Of a DNA stretch of 64,000 nucleotides, positions 8,492 to 16,726 are shown piece after piece. Below the pieces are notes generated by a model that was not told the origin of the DNA, did not search any database, and worked only from the letters and a program-made list of their open reading frames with translations. The DNA comes from Bacteroides pyogenes (lineage in GTDB: Bacteria; Bacteroidota; Bacteroidia; Bacteroidales; Bacteroidaceae), in NCBI RefSeq assembly GCF_014196225.1, contig NZ_JACIDI010000001.1, forward strand, positions 216,711 through 280,710, in the 5' to 3' direction. The translations under genes and the position numbers were made by a program. How positions within the stretch are numbered: the first letter of the stretch is position 1; each line of letters opens with the position of its first letter.

Positions 8492-9838
8492 TTGGACTCA
8501 GATGGTTATTTAAGCCAATTGGCTGACATTTTCAACGGTATCACCGTAAATACTCCTTCTTTTTCGGCCGTTGCGGCCATCATACTGGCGGGTGTGCTTC
8601 TACTCGCATCGGGCTTTGCTTCGGCTTCCGAGATAGCCTTTTTCTCGCTCTCGCCTTCCGACCTGAACGATATCGGAGAGCGCAATCATCCCTCCGACGA
8701 AAAGATAAGCACGCTTCTGGAGGACTCTCAACGCCTGCTGGCAACGATACTGATTACGAACAACTTCGTGAACGTGACCATCATCATGCTTTGCAACTTC
8801 TTCTTCATGCACGTGTTCGAGTTTCATTCGCCCTTGGCGGAGTTTCTGTTGCTCACTGTCATCCTTACGTTCCTGCTGCTGTTGTTCGGCGAAATCATCC
8901 CGAAGATTTATTCGGCGCAAAAGACACTGGCCTTCTGTCGGTTTGCCGCGCCGGGCATCCGGGTGTTGGAGAAAGTGTTCCATCCCGTGGCTACGGTGCT
9001 GGTGCGCTCCACCGCCTTCATGAACAAGTTTTTCGGGAGGAAAGGGCGCAATATCTCCGTCAGCGAGCTGTCGCATGCGCTGGAGCTGACGGACAAGACG
9101 GAGATATCCGAAGAGACCAATATTCTGGAGGGCATCATCCGCTTCGGCGGGGAGACTGTGGAGGAGGTGATGACGCCCCGCCTCGACATGGTGGATCTGG
9201 ATATACGCACTCCTTTTACGGAAGTGATCAGGTGTGTCATCGAGAACGCTTATTCGCGCATTCCGGTGTACTCCGAATCGCGCGACAACATCAAGGGGGT
9301 GCTTTACATCAAAGACCTCTTGCCGCATCTCAACAAGGGCGACAACTTCCGTTGGCAGTCGCTCATACGTCCCGCCTACTTCGTTCCGGAGAAAAAAATG
9401 ATAGACGACTTGCTGCGCGACTTTCAGGCGAATAAGATACATATAGCCATCGTGGTGGACGAGTTCGGAGGGACGTCGGGCATCGTGACGATGGAGGACA
9501 TCATCGAGGAAATCGTGGGCGAGATTCAGGACGAATACGACGAGGAAGAACGCACGTATGTGGTGGTGAACGACCATACTTGGATATTCGAGGCGAAGAC
9601 GCTTCTGAGCGACTTCTACAAGATCGTGGAGGTGGGAGAGGACGAGTTTGCCAAGGTGGCGGGAGATGCCGACACGCTGGCGGGAATGTTGCTCGAGATA
9701 AAGGGCGAGTTTCCCGAACTGCACGAGAAAGTGGTGTACCGCAACTATGAGTTCGAGGTGCTCGAGATGGACAGCCGCCGCATCCTGAAGGTGAAGTTCA
9801 CCGTTCTGCCCAAGCAAACCGAAGAACGGGAGGGCTGA
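8492..9838 (+). CDS. gldE: GldE-like CNNM/CBS/CorC-domain membrane protein
   Basis: The frame opens with TTG at 8492 (MDSDGYLSQL); no better ATG precedes the first membrane segment. The 448 residues hold a CNNM/DUF21 membrane domain with about four helices (to residue 190), two CBS domains (EEVMTPRLDMVDL near 225 and HIAIVVDEFGGTSGIVTMED near 310), and a C-terminal CorC/HlyC domain. In gliding Flavobacteria GldE belongs to the gliding/type 9 secretion gene set, but homologues occur in non-gliding Bacteroides, and a role in ion transport is only inferred. It lies between ssb and the phosphopantetheinyl transferase with gaps of 22 and 7 bp, suggesting an operon. Confidence 0.85.
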   Translation: MDSDGYLSQLADIFNGITVNTPSFSAVAAIILAGVLLLASGFASASEIAFFSLSPSDLNDIGERNHPSDEKISTLLEDSQRLLATILITNNFVNVTIIMLCNFFFMHVFEFHSPLAEFLLLTVILTFLLLLFGEIIPKIYSAQKTLAFCRFAAPGIRVLEKVFHPVATVLVRSTAFMNKFFGRKGRNISVSELSHALELTDKTEISEETNILEGIIRFGGETVEEVMTPRLDMVDLDIRTPFTEVIRCVIENAYSRIPVYSESRDNIKGVLYIKDLLPHLNKGDNFRWQSLIRPAYFVPEKKMIDDLLRDFQANKIHIAIVVDEFGGTSGIVTMEDIIEEIVGEIQDEYDEEERTYVVVNDHTWIFEAKTLLSDFYKIVEVGEDEFAKVAGDADTLAGMLLEIKGEFPELHEKVVYRNYEFEVLEMDSRRILKVKFTVLPKQTEEREG

Positions 9839-9845
9839 CGGGCGG

Positions 9846-10499
9846 ATGGCTCTCGTGCTGGAACATAAGACGGAGCGGCTGCATTGGGCCGTCTGGCGGA
9901 TGGACGAGATACCGGAGGCGTTGATTGCCTTGCTGCCTGCCGCATGCAGAGAAGAATACGGTCGGGAGTGCCGCAGCTTCGCTTCCGTGCAGAGGCGGCA
10001 GGAGTGGCTTTCGGTACGCGTATTGCTGCACGTGATGTGCCCGTCGGCCGGGCGTATTGCTTATTCTCCCCACGGTAAGCCGTTTCTCACCGACCGTTCG
10101 GCTTCCATCGGCATATCGCATACCAAGGGCTATGCAGCCGTGATACTCAGTCCCGCATCCGCCGTGGGAATCGACATCGAACGTTATTCCTCTCGTGTGG
10201 ACAGGGTTGCCTCGCGTTTCCTGCGCGAGGACGAACGCATATTGCCTTTCAGGGGCGAAACCCTCTGGAGCCTTTTGCTCCACTGGTCTGCCAAAGAAAC
10301 CGTCTACAAGTGCATGGAGAACCCCTCCGCCGACCTCCGCCGGCTCCGCCTCTCGCATTTCGTTCCCGCCGAAGCCGGAGTGGTTGAGGTGCAAGAGTAT
10401 GCCACCGGCGTGAATCAGGTGTTCGCGGTGGGCTATCGCCTGCATCCCGACTTCGTGTTGACGTGGACGGCGGAGAACGATTGCCCGAAAAGAGAGTAA
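9846..10499 (+). CDS. 4'-phosphopantetheinyl transferase family protein
   Basis: The 217-residue protein carries the Sfp-type motifs: VGIDIERYS near residue 115 with the magnesium-binding Asp and Glu, and WSAKETVYKC near 150. Members load the phosphopantetheine arm of CoA onto carrier proteins. It starts 7 bp after gldE. Its stop is followed directly by repeats: ggtatcgct at 10502 recurs at 10568. Confidence 0.85.
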   Translation: MALVLEHKTERLHWAVWRMDEIPEALIALLPAACREEYGRECRSFASVQRRQEWLSVRVLLHVMCPSAGRIAYSPHGKPFLTDRSASIGISHTKGYAAVILSPASAVGIDIERYSSRVDRVASRFLREDERILPFRGETLWSLLLHWSAKETVYKCMENPSADLRRLRLSHFVPAEAGVVEVQEYATGVNQVFAVGYRLHPDFVLTWTAENDCPKRE

Positions 10500-10735
10500 C
10501 GGGTATCGCTTGGTCCGGTTCAAACTTTTTTATGTTTCCATCTTGCCTGAAAGACAGAAAAATAACCGGTATCGCTCTCTCCGGTTCAAATCCTTTTGTC
10601 CGTTTGAAATCCTTTTTATCCGTTTCAAATCATTTTGTCCGTTTGAAATCCTTTTTCGTCGCCCGGTTTGTATCCGGATGTTTGCGGAACACTGCTCTCT
10701 TGAGAGGTTTTATTGCTCTGTCCGGTTTCAGGGGG
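10500..10735. repeat. Intergenic repeat: a 66-bp spaced pair and ~20-bp monomers
   Basis: ggtatcgct..tccggttcaaa occurs at 10502 and again at 10568, 66 bp apart. From 10583 the word cgtttgaaat, with variants, recurs every 18-20 bp (10583, 10601, 10621, 10640). No gene is supported here. Confidence 0.75.
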
Positions 10736-10737
10736 GG

Positions 10738-11081
10738 GAATTTTGTCTTTAGCTGCTTGTAGGCACTGCTTCGGGTTGAAGAAGTTCGGGTGGTGTCGGT
10801 TGGAGGCTTTTCCCGATTTGAGAGAATTTTGTCTTTAGCTGCTTGTAGGCACTGCTTCGGGTTGAAGAAGTTCGGGTGGTGTCGGTTGGAGGCTTTTCCC
10901 GATTTGAGAGAATTTTGTCTTTAGCTGCTTGTAGGCACTGCTTCGGGTTGAAGAAGTTCGGGTGGTGTCGGTTGGAGGCTTTTCCCGATTTGAGGGAATT
11001 TTGTCTTTAGCTGCTTGTAGGTACTGCTTCGGGTTGAAGAAGTTCGGGTGGTGTCGGTTGGAGGTTCTGTCCCGCTTGAAG
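10738..11081. repeat. Four tandem copies of an 86-bp unit
   Basis: The unit starts gaattttgtctttagctgct at 10738, 10824, 10910 and 10996, exactly 86 bp apart, with only a few differences between copies. The fourth copy decays after about 60 bp. The stretch 11082-11278 has no gene that I can support. Confidence 0.95.
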
Positions 11082-11278
11082 AGCGACTTGGTTTCGGTCG
11101 ATTGGAGGTTCTGTCGTTGCCCGGTGAAGGTTTATCTCAAAATCTCGTTGGAAAGTTTGGTTCGTGGTGACCTTCGTAACATCTTGCCTAACGGATATTG
11201 CAAAAATCATTTTCTAACGGTCGCCATTGAAAAAACATGAAAAGAAGGCATTTAGGGGTCAATTACATTTTTGGGGGG

Positions 11279-11375
11279 TATGTATCGACGATAGTTCTTT
11301 GGGAAGACGGTACAAGAGGAATACCAGCATTTGTTGTTTTCTTTTTATGTATCGACGATTGTTCTTTGGGAGGGT
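11279..11375. repeat. Direct repeat pair 67 bp apart
   Basis: tatgtatcgacgat followed by gttctttggga occurs at 11279 and 11346, with one difference in about 26 bp. It lies between the 86-bp array and the riboswitch. Confidence 0.8.
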
Positions 11376-11459
11376 GGTTTCTTCGCCGGAATTTCTTCGA
11401 ATCGCTTTCGGGCGATTTTGCAATTGGCAGATACGGATAGTGGAAAAGATGAAAAACGA

Positions 11460-11492
11460 AATGTCCGGGCGAACTCGCTTCGACCGGACATT
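11460..11492 (-). terminator. Terminator-like hairpin downstream of the orphan riboswitch
   Basis: On the minus strand the arms AATGTCCGG and CCGGACATT, extended inside by CGAA/TTCG, are followed by TCGTTTTTCATC. It lies about 130 nt beyond the 3' end of the aptamer, so the transcript would be about 350 nt. Confidence 0.6.
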
Positions 11493-11622
11493 GAAATAAA
11501 CTTGGCAGAGTTTATTGTTTGATACATACTTTCTCTGAATCAGAGTGGTGAATAAAATGACAGACGAGAGTGTCCGGTTCATTAGATTCAACGCTTTTTC
11601 CTCGAAAGCAGTGAACAGATTA

Positions 11623-11809
11623 ACGCATGGCAGGTCTTCTGACTTGTTCCTATTGCGGGCGCCTTCCCGGATTTCTTTCCAGTGGCTAAAGAAGATGTCG
11701 TTGCTCGCAACATTGGTATGGAACTCACAGCAGCGGGACTGTCCGGGATTTGCACCCGATTCCCTTTTAATTGCTCTGCCCGTAACGTGGGCGTCGCAAA
11801 CCTATGCGT
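11623..11809 (-). promoter_or_regulatory. Cobalamin riboswitch without a downstream gene
   Basis: Read on the minus strand the segment has the B12-riboswitch marks in order: a closing stem ACGCATAGG with CCATGCGT; the core AAAAGGGAATCGGGTGCAAATC, CCGGACAGTCCCGCTGCTGTGA; GCCACTGG; ATCCGGGAAGGCGCCCG; and AAGTCAGAAGACCTGCC (B12 box region). These match the Cobalamin family in Rfam as I know it. No minus-strand gene follows; the next one is HU more than 5 kb away. A promoter stands directly upstream (11812-11843) and a terminator-like hairpin downstream. Confidence 0.9.
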
Positions 11810-11811
11810 CA

Positions 11812-11843
11812 CAAAGATAGGCAGTTTATTTGTCTTTTGCAAG
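11812..11843 (-). promoter_or_regulatory. Promoter of the orphan riboswitch
   Basis: Minus-strand TATCTTTG (11812-11819) is a consensus -7 box, and CTTG (11840-11843) lies 20 bp upstream. Transcription would start at the first bases of the aptamer's closing stem. Confidence 0.6.
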
Positions 11844-11931
11844 AAAGTCGGCGGGATATGAAAAAAAAGAAGAAAAGCCTTTGATGAAAAACGAAAGCAG
11901 CTTACCTTTGTGTTCGGTGTACGAAACCAAC

Positions 11932-12215
11932 GGGTTGTTATGAAAGCTGCACGATGTCGTGGGGCATAGAGCGCCGGAGCACATGGTACGAAACCAAGTG
12001 CTGTTATGAAAGCTGCACGATATTGTGGGGTATAGGGTCCGAGCATGGTACGGAAACCAATGCGCTGTTATGAAAGCTGCACGTTGTCGTGGAGCATAGA
12101 GCGTCCCGAGCATGGTACGAAACCAACGTGTTGTTATGAAAGCTGCACGATATTGTGGGACATAGAGCGCCTGAGCATAGTATAAAATCAACGAACTATT
12201 ATGAAAGCAGTTGTC
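11932..12215. repeat. 65-66-bp tandem array containing the start codon of the next gene
   Basis: The word ttatgaaagc recurs with its ATG at 11940, 12006, 12070, 12136 and 12201 (spacings 66, 64, 66, 65). The last ATG is the start of the DUF5106 gene. Each of the four upstream ATGs opens a 9-codon frame (MKAAR, then four variable residues) closed by TAG. A degenerate unit precedes the array at 11883. Confidence 0.9.
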
Positions 12216-13145
12216 AGAAGTTTTGTCTTTTTGTTTTGCGTGCCGCTGTGCGCCTGTAAGAACGGAAACGCTTCCAACACCCGGAGCTGCGGGGAAGCGG
12301 CGCAGGATACGGTGAAAGCAATCGTTTTGCCCGCCATTCCTCCCATGTTTACCACAATCGAGCAGCGGGCAGACTTTCTGGTAAAGCATTACTGGGATAA
12401 CGTGAACTTTGCCGACACGAATTATATTCATCACCCCGACGTGACGGAGCAGGCATGGGTGGACTACTGCGACCTGCTGAAGCATGTTCCTCTACCTGTG
12501 GCACAGGATGCCGTGCGGGTAACCATCGAGCGGACAGCGGCAGATAAGAAGATGTTTGTTTACATCACCGATCTGGCGGATAAATATTTGTACGACCCCA
12601 ACTCGCCCATGCGCAACGAAGAGCACTACATCCCTGTGCTCGATGCGATGATCGCCTCCCCGTTGCTGGACGAGACGGAGAAGATACGTCCCCGCGCCCG
12701 CCGCGAACTGGCGCAGAAGAACCGTCGGGGCACAAAAGCGCTGGACTTCTCGTACACAACGGCGTCGGGCGCGCAGGGTTCTTTGTATGGCGTGAAGGCC
12801 GCCTATACGCTGCTCTTCATCAACAATCCCGGCTGCTACGCCTGTACGGCTGCTATCGAAGAGTTGAAGACTGCCCCGACCATCAGTTCCCTTCATCGCA
12901 ACAACCGGCTTGCCGTTCTTTCCGTCTATCCGGACGATGAACCGGAAGAGTGGAAGAAGCATCTGGCGGATTTCCCGAAGAGCTGGATCAACGGGTACGA
13001 CAAGCACACGGCCATCAAAAACCGGCAAATCTACGACCTGAAAGCGATTCCCACCTTATACCTTCTCGACAGGGAAAAGAACGTGTTGTTGAAAGACGCT
13101 ACCGTGCAGGCAATCGAGGAGTATCTCTCGACTACCGTTCGCTGA
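12201..13145 (+). CDS. DUF5106 thioredoxin-like lipoprotein
   Basis: The 314-residue product starts with a lipoprotein-like signal (LFCVPLCAC, lipidated Cys near residue 19). An N-terminal helical DUF5106-type region runs to about 185, then a thioredoxin-like domain with the redox pair CYAC (NNPGCYACTAAIEEL) near 215 and the cis-Pro loop AIPTLYLLD near 290. Such proteins are common in Bacteroides; a role in envelope thiol chemistry is inferred. The start codon lies inside the last copy of a tandem array, and the last 15 bases recur 66 bp downstream. Confidence 0.82.
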   Translation: MKAVVRSFVFLFCVPLCACKNGNASNTRSCGEAAQDTVKAIVLPAIPPMFTTIEQRADFLVKHYWDNVNFADTNYIHHPDVTEQAWVDYCDLLKHVPLPVAQDAVRVTIERTAADKKMFVYITDLADKYLYDPNSPMRNEEHYIPVLDAMIASPLLDETEKIRPRARRELAQKNRRGTKALDFSYTTASGAQGSLYGVKAAYTLLFINNPGCYACTAAIEELKTAPTISSLHRNNRLAVLSVYPDDEPEEWKKHLADFPKSWINGYDKHTAIKNRQIYDLKAIPTLYLLDREKNVLLKDATVQAIEEYLSTTVR

Positions 13146-13227
13146 AGTAGTTTGCTGTCGTGGGTCGTTTGTCTATGGGTAGTGCCGGCTCTTCCGACTA
13201 CTGTTTGCTGAAGAAGCTTGCTGATCG
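13131..13227. repeat. Gene 3' end repeated 66 bp downstream
   Basis: actaccgttcgctgaagtag at 13131 contains the stop codon of the DUF5106 gene. It recurs as actactgtttgctgaagaag at 13197, exactly 66 bp later, with about 26 of 30 positions identical. Confidence 0.85.
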
Positions 13228-14075
13228 ATGGCTTTTCTCTCCTCATCATAAAAAGAGCGGGAGGCTTCTATTGCTTTTCTTTGCCTGTTTGCTAACAGCG
13301 TATTTTTCTCCCCTCCGCATGGAAAGAGCAGGAGACCTCTATTTCCTTTTCTTTACTCTGTTTTGACAACGATTGTTTTTTACCGTGACTACAAAGGATG
13401 AATCCGAAATGTCTGCGGTTGATACTTTTCATTCGTGACGTTTTTCTTTAATTTATGAATGGAGAAAACCTCAGACGCCGTTTCTTCGGACTGATTCTTT
13501 TTTCCCTCATCATGAAAAGAGCGAGAGATTTCTATTGCTTTTCTTTGCCTGTTTGCTAACAGCGTATTTTTCTCCTTTCGCTATGAAAAGAGCAGGAGGC
13601 TTCTATCGCTTTTCTTTACTCTGTCTTGCCAACGATTGTTTTTTACCGTGACTACAAAGGATGAATCCGAAATGTCTGCGGTTGATACTTTTCATTCGTG
13701 ATGTTTTTCTTTAATTTATGAATGGAGAAAACCTCAGATGCCGTTTCTTCGGACTGATTCTTTTTTCCCTCATCATGAAAAGAGCGAGAGATTTCTATTG
13801 CTTTTCTTTGCCTGTTTGCTAACAGCGTATTTTTCTCCCCTCCGCATGGAAAGAGCAGGAGACCTCTATTTCCTTTTCTTTACTCTGTCTTGCCAACGAT
13901 TGTTTTTTACCGTGACTACAAAGGATGAATCCGAAATGTCTGCGGTTGATACTTTTCATTCGTGATGTTTTTCTTTAATTTATGAATGGAGAAAACCTCA
14001 GACGCCGTTTCTTCGGACTGATTCTTTTTCCCCTCCGCATGAAAAGAGCAGGAGACTTCTATTTCCTTTTCTTCG
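13228..14075. repeat. Array of about three 264-bp units reaching into the histidine kinase 3' end
   Basis: cgattgttttttaccgtgac occurs at 13370, 13633 and 13897, giving spacings of 263 and 264 bp. Each unit contains two related sub-copies about 71 bp apart (atgaaaagagc..ttctat..ttttcttt). The last sub-copy runs into the 3' end of the kinase gene at 14059-14100, which has the same words (ttctatttccttttctt, gtttgc). No gene is supported in the array. Confidence 0.9.
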
Positions 14076-15888
14076 ATTGTTTGCCGATGGCGGGCTTTTC
14101 TTTCGCCAGCGTGAAAAGGAACTCCAGTCCTCCTTCGGGACTGTGCTTGGCGGAGATGCTTCCGCCGTGTATGAGAACCGCGTTCTTCACGATGGCAAGT
14201 CCCAACCCCGTTCCGCCGAGCTTGCGCGACCGCCCCTTGTCTACCCGGTAGAACCGTTCGAACAGACGGCTCAGGTGTTCGGGCGGCACTCCCGCTCCCG
14301 TGTCGGCAAAGCTGAAATAATAGAATTGGTTGTCTTCGCGGAAGCAGCCGATGCGGATCTGTATGTCCGTGCCGGCATAAGCGATGGCATTGTCCGTCAG
14401 ATTGCGGAAGATGGAGTATAGCAGCGAATGGTTGCCCCTGATGCGTATGCCATCCTTCAGCGTGTTCGTCACGGTGATGCGCTTCTTCTCCAGCTCCAGC
14501 GACACTTCGCCGATGATGTCGCCCACAAGCGCGCCGATGTCCACCGTCTCCATGTCCGTCAGGTCGGCTGCCTCGTCCATGCGCGTGAGTACCGATATGT
14601 CGCGCAGCAGGCGGCTGAGGCGGTTGCTCTGCGCATAACACCGTTCCAGAAACGTATTCGCCTGCCCGTCGGAGATGCCCGGCGTGTTCAGTATGGTTTC
14701 CAGATACCCTTGTATGCTGCTGACGGGTGTTTTCAGCTCATGCGCTATGTTCTGCGTCAGTTGTCGTTTCAGGCGGTTCTGCTCCTCCTCGCGTGTGATG
14801 TCGTTGATGGAAATCTCGAAGCTCGCGTCTTGAAAGAGGATGCACTCGACGTGGAACGTCCGTCCGCTTTTCGGGATAACGACCGAGAGCTTCTTTTCTC
14901 TTTTCCCGGCGGTGGGTTGCTTCCGGTTCTGGTTGATGAAGCGGGTAATCTCTTCGAATTCGGCGATGGCGAAGACCTCTTCGGTCGTCTCCAGATTCGA
15001 GTCGGCTATCAGGTTGCTGTACCGGATGAAGAGGTTGTTCGCCAGAATCTCCTTTTTGTTCCTGTCGAATATCCCCAGCCCTTCGCGCGAGATCCGGAGG
15101 TGGGTGATGAGCTTTTCGCGTTCGATGTAAAGCGCGTCTTTGGTTTCGTGCAGCCGTTCGTATATCCGGATGATATGCTGCGATATTTCGCCCAGTTCGT
15201 TGTGAGGGAAGGCCGCTTGCATCTCCGCGCTGATGGGTTCGTTGCGGTCCGCCCGCATGGCAAATTCGCGCAGCCGGCTGACCGAAGTCCCCAGCTTGCG
15301 CACGTACCGGTAGAACACCGCCATCAGCAGCAAAGTGATGAGCGCCGTAAACCACAGGTAGTGCGAGTCCGCCCGCAGGGTGTGGCTCAGACTGACGTTG
15401 TAGGGAAGCGCCGAGCGGACGATGCAGCGCGGAAAACGAGTGGCGGAATAGAAGTACGGCAGTCCGGTGGTTTCGGAAGTGCGGCGGACGTCGAACCCGT
15501 CTCCGTTTTTCACCGCTTTCCGCACCTCCGGACGGTTCAGGTGGTTCTCGGCGGGATGGTTCGGAGCGTGAAAGCTGTCGTACGCCACATCGCCTTGCAG
15601 ACTGATGACGGTCACCCGAAGTTCTTTCAGCCCGTGCTTTCGTATATAGCCGTCGACGGCTTCGCTCTCCGTCCTTCCATTCCCGTCCGTGTTTTCGCTC
15701 AACAGTTCGTACAGCCGCGCGTTGTGGTTTTGGAGTTGCGTGTGAAGCAATTCCACCTTATAGCTTTTCTCGCGGCGGTACTGGTAGGCGATGAAGCTCA
15801 CGGCAAAGGCCAGAAACAGGGAAACCACCGAAAGGAACAGCTTCCGGCTGAAAGAAAGAATTCGTTTGCGGCGTACGGGCGTGTGCAT
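14059..15888 (-). CDS. Sensor histidine kinase, PhoR-like
   Basis: The ATG at 15888 gives 609 residues (MHTPVRRKRILSF) and lies 11 bp after the regulator's stop; a longer frame to 16032 would run through the regulator gene. One membrane helix near 15-35, an external sensor region of about 130 residues, a second helix near 170-190, a PAS-like region, the HisKA box IAHELKTPVSSIQGY with the phosphorylated His near 385, then HATPase marks NLTDNAIAYA, DTGAGVPPEH and GGTGLGLAIVK. It would phosphorylate the neighbouring response regulator. The signal sensed is unknown. The PhoR likeness rests on the HisKA sequence only. Confidence 0.88.
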   Translation of the reverse strand: MHTPVRRKRILSFSRKLFLSVVSLFLAFAVSFIAYQYRREKSYKVELLHTQLQNHNARLYELLSENTDGNGRTESEAVDGYIRKHGLKELRVTVISLQGDVAYDSFHAPNHPAENHLNRPEVRKAVKNGDGFDVRRTSETTGLPYFYSATRFPRCIVRSALPYNVSLSHTLRADSHYLWFTALITLLLMAVFYRYVRKLGTSVSRLREFAMRADRNEPISAEMQAAFPHNELGEISQHIIRIYERLHETKDALYIEREKLITHLRISREGLGIFDRNKKEILANNLFIRYSNLIADSNLETTEEVFAIAEFEEITRFINQNRKQPTAGKREKKLSVVIPKSGRTFHVECILFQDASFEISINDITREEEQNRLKRQLTQNIAHELKTPVSSIQGYLETILNTPGISDGQANTFLERCYAQSNRLSRLLRDISVLTRMDEAADLTDMETVDIGALVGDIIGEVSLELEKKRITVTNTLKDGIRIRGNHSLLYSIFRNLTDNAIAYAGTDIQIRIGCFREDNQFYYFSFADTGAGVPPEHLSRLFERFYRVDKGRSRKLGGTGLGLAIVKNAVLIHGGSISAKHSPEGGLEFLFTLAKEKPAIGKQSKKRK

Positions 15889-15899
15889 GATGTCGGTCG

Positions 15900-16586
15900 T
15901 TATTCGGTTTCGAAACAATATCCGTATCCCAGCCGGGTGACAATGTTCTTGCCGTATTTCCCTATCTTCTTGCGCAGGCGGGTGATGTTCACGTCGACGG
16001 TGCGGTCGAGCACGTACACTTCGTCGGTCCACACGCGGTCGAGTATCTCCTCGCGCGAGAAGACACGCCCTTTGTTTTGCAGCAACAGCGAAAGAATCTC
16101 GAACTCCTTCTTCGTGAGCGGTGTCTCCTTGCCGTCGACGCTCGCTTTCTTCCTGCCTGCGTCGATAACGAGCGACTCATACGCTATGCTTCCGGAGGCT
16201 CCCGCAGAGTCGGCGGCAGTACGCCGCAGTACGGCCTTCACCCGGGCGACGACCTCGCGCAGGGAGAAAGGCTTGGAAATGTAATCGTCGGCTCCCAGAT
16301 TGAATCCGGTCATCGTGTCGTTTTCGGTATCTTTGGCAGTGATGAAGATAATCGGTATCGCGGCGGTCTTCTTGTCTTTCTTCAGCATGCTTGCCATCTT
16401 GAATCCCGATATCTCGCCCATCATCACGTCCAGCAGGATGAGGTGGTAGCTGCCGATGTCCATTCGCAGCGCCTCTTCGGCAGAGTTGGCGGTGTCTGCT
16501 TCGTATCCTTCGTTTTCGAGGTTGAACTTCAGTATCTCGCAGAGGTCTTCTTCGTCGTCGACGATCAAAATGCGGTAGTCATTCAT
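15900..16586 (-). CDS. OmpR/PhoB-family response regulator
   Basis: The 228-residue protein has a receiver domain with the acidic pair VDDEED, the phospho-acceptor Asp in LILLDVMMG near residue 53, and the conserved Lys in YISKPFSLRE near 105. A winged-helix DNA-binding domain follows (LTKKEFEILSLLLQNKGRVFSR, with RTVDVNITRLRKKIG as recognition helix). It is the first gene of the pair, 11 bp ahead of the kinase. A promoter is visible at 16632-16666, with a repeat array directly upstream of it. Confidence 0.92.
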   Translation of the reverse strand: MNDYRILIVDDEEDLCEILKFNLENEGYEADTANSAEEALRMDIGSYHLILLDVMMGEISGFKMASMLKKDKKTAAIPIIFITAKDTENDTMTGFNLGADDYISKPFSLREVVARVKAVLRRTAADSAGASGSIAYESLVIDAGRKKASVDGKETPLTKKEFEILSLLLQNKGRVFSREEILDRVWTDEVYVLDRTVDVNITRLRKKIGKYGKNIVTRLGYGYCFETE

Positions 16587-16631
16587 AAGCGGCGCATGTT
16601 ATATACATGTTATATATTAAGTGTAACAGCC

Positions 16632-16666
16632 CAAAGGTAGGCTTTTCGTTTCATTTCCGCAGCAAA
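16632..16666 (-). promoter_or_regulatory. Promoter of the two-component operon
   Basis: Minus-strand TTTG (16663-16666), 23 bp, TACCTTTG (16632-16639). The start codon is 46 bp downstream. Confidence 0.6.
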
Positions 16667-16726
16667 ATTGCGGAGATTTTGTTACAGTCCGGTGAAACAA
16701 ATGTTACGATTGCATTACATTTCGTG

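Noticed and set aside
11259..11591. Small minus-strand frame downstream of the B12 riboswitch as its target gene
   Set aside because: It runs through the terminator hairpin and the 67-bp repeat pair, has no recognisable motif, and begins without spacing that fits the riboswitch.
14428..16284. 618-codon frame opposite the two-component genes
   Set aside because: It is antisense to a clear kinase and regulator and has no recognisable domain; high GC at third positions keeps it open.
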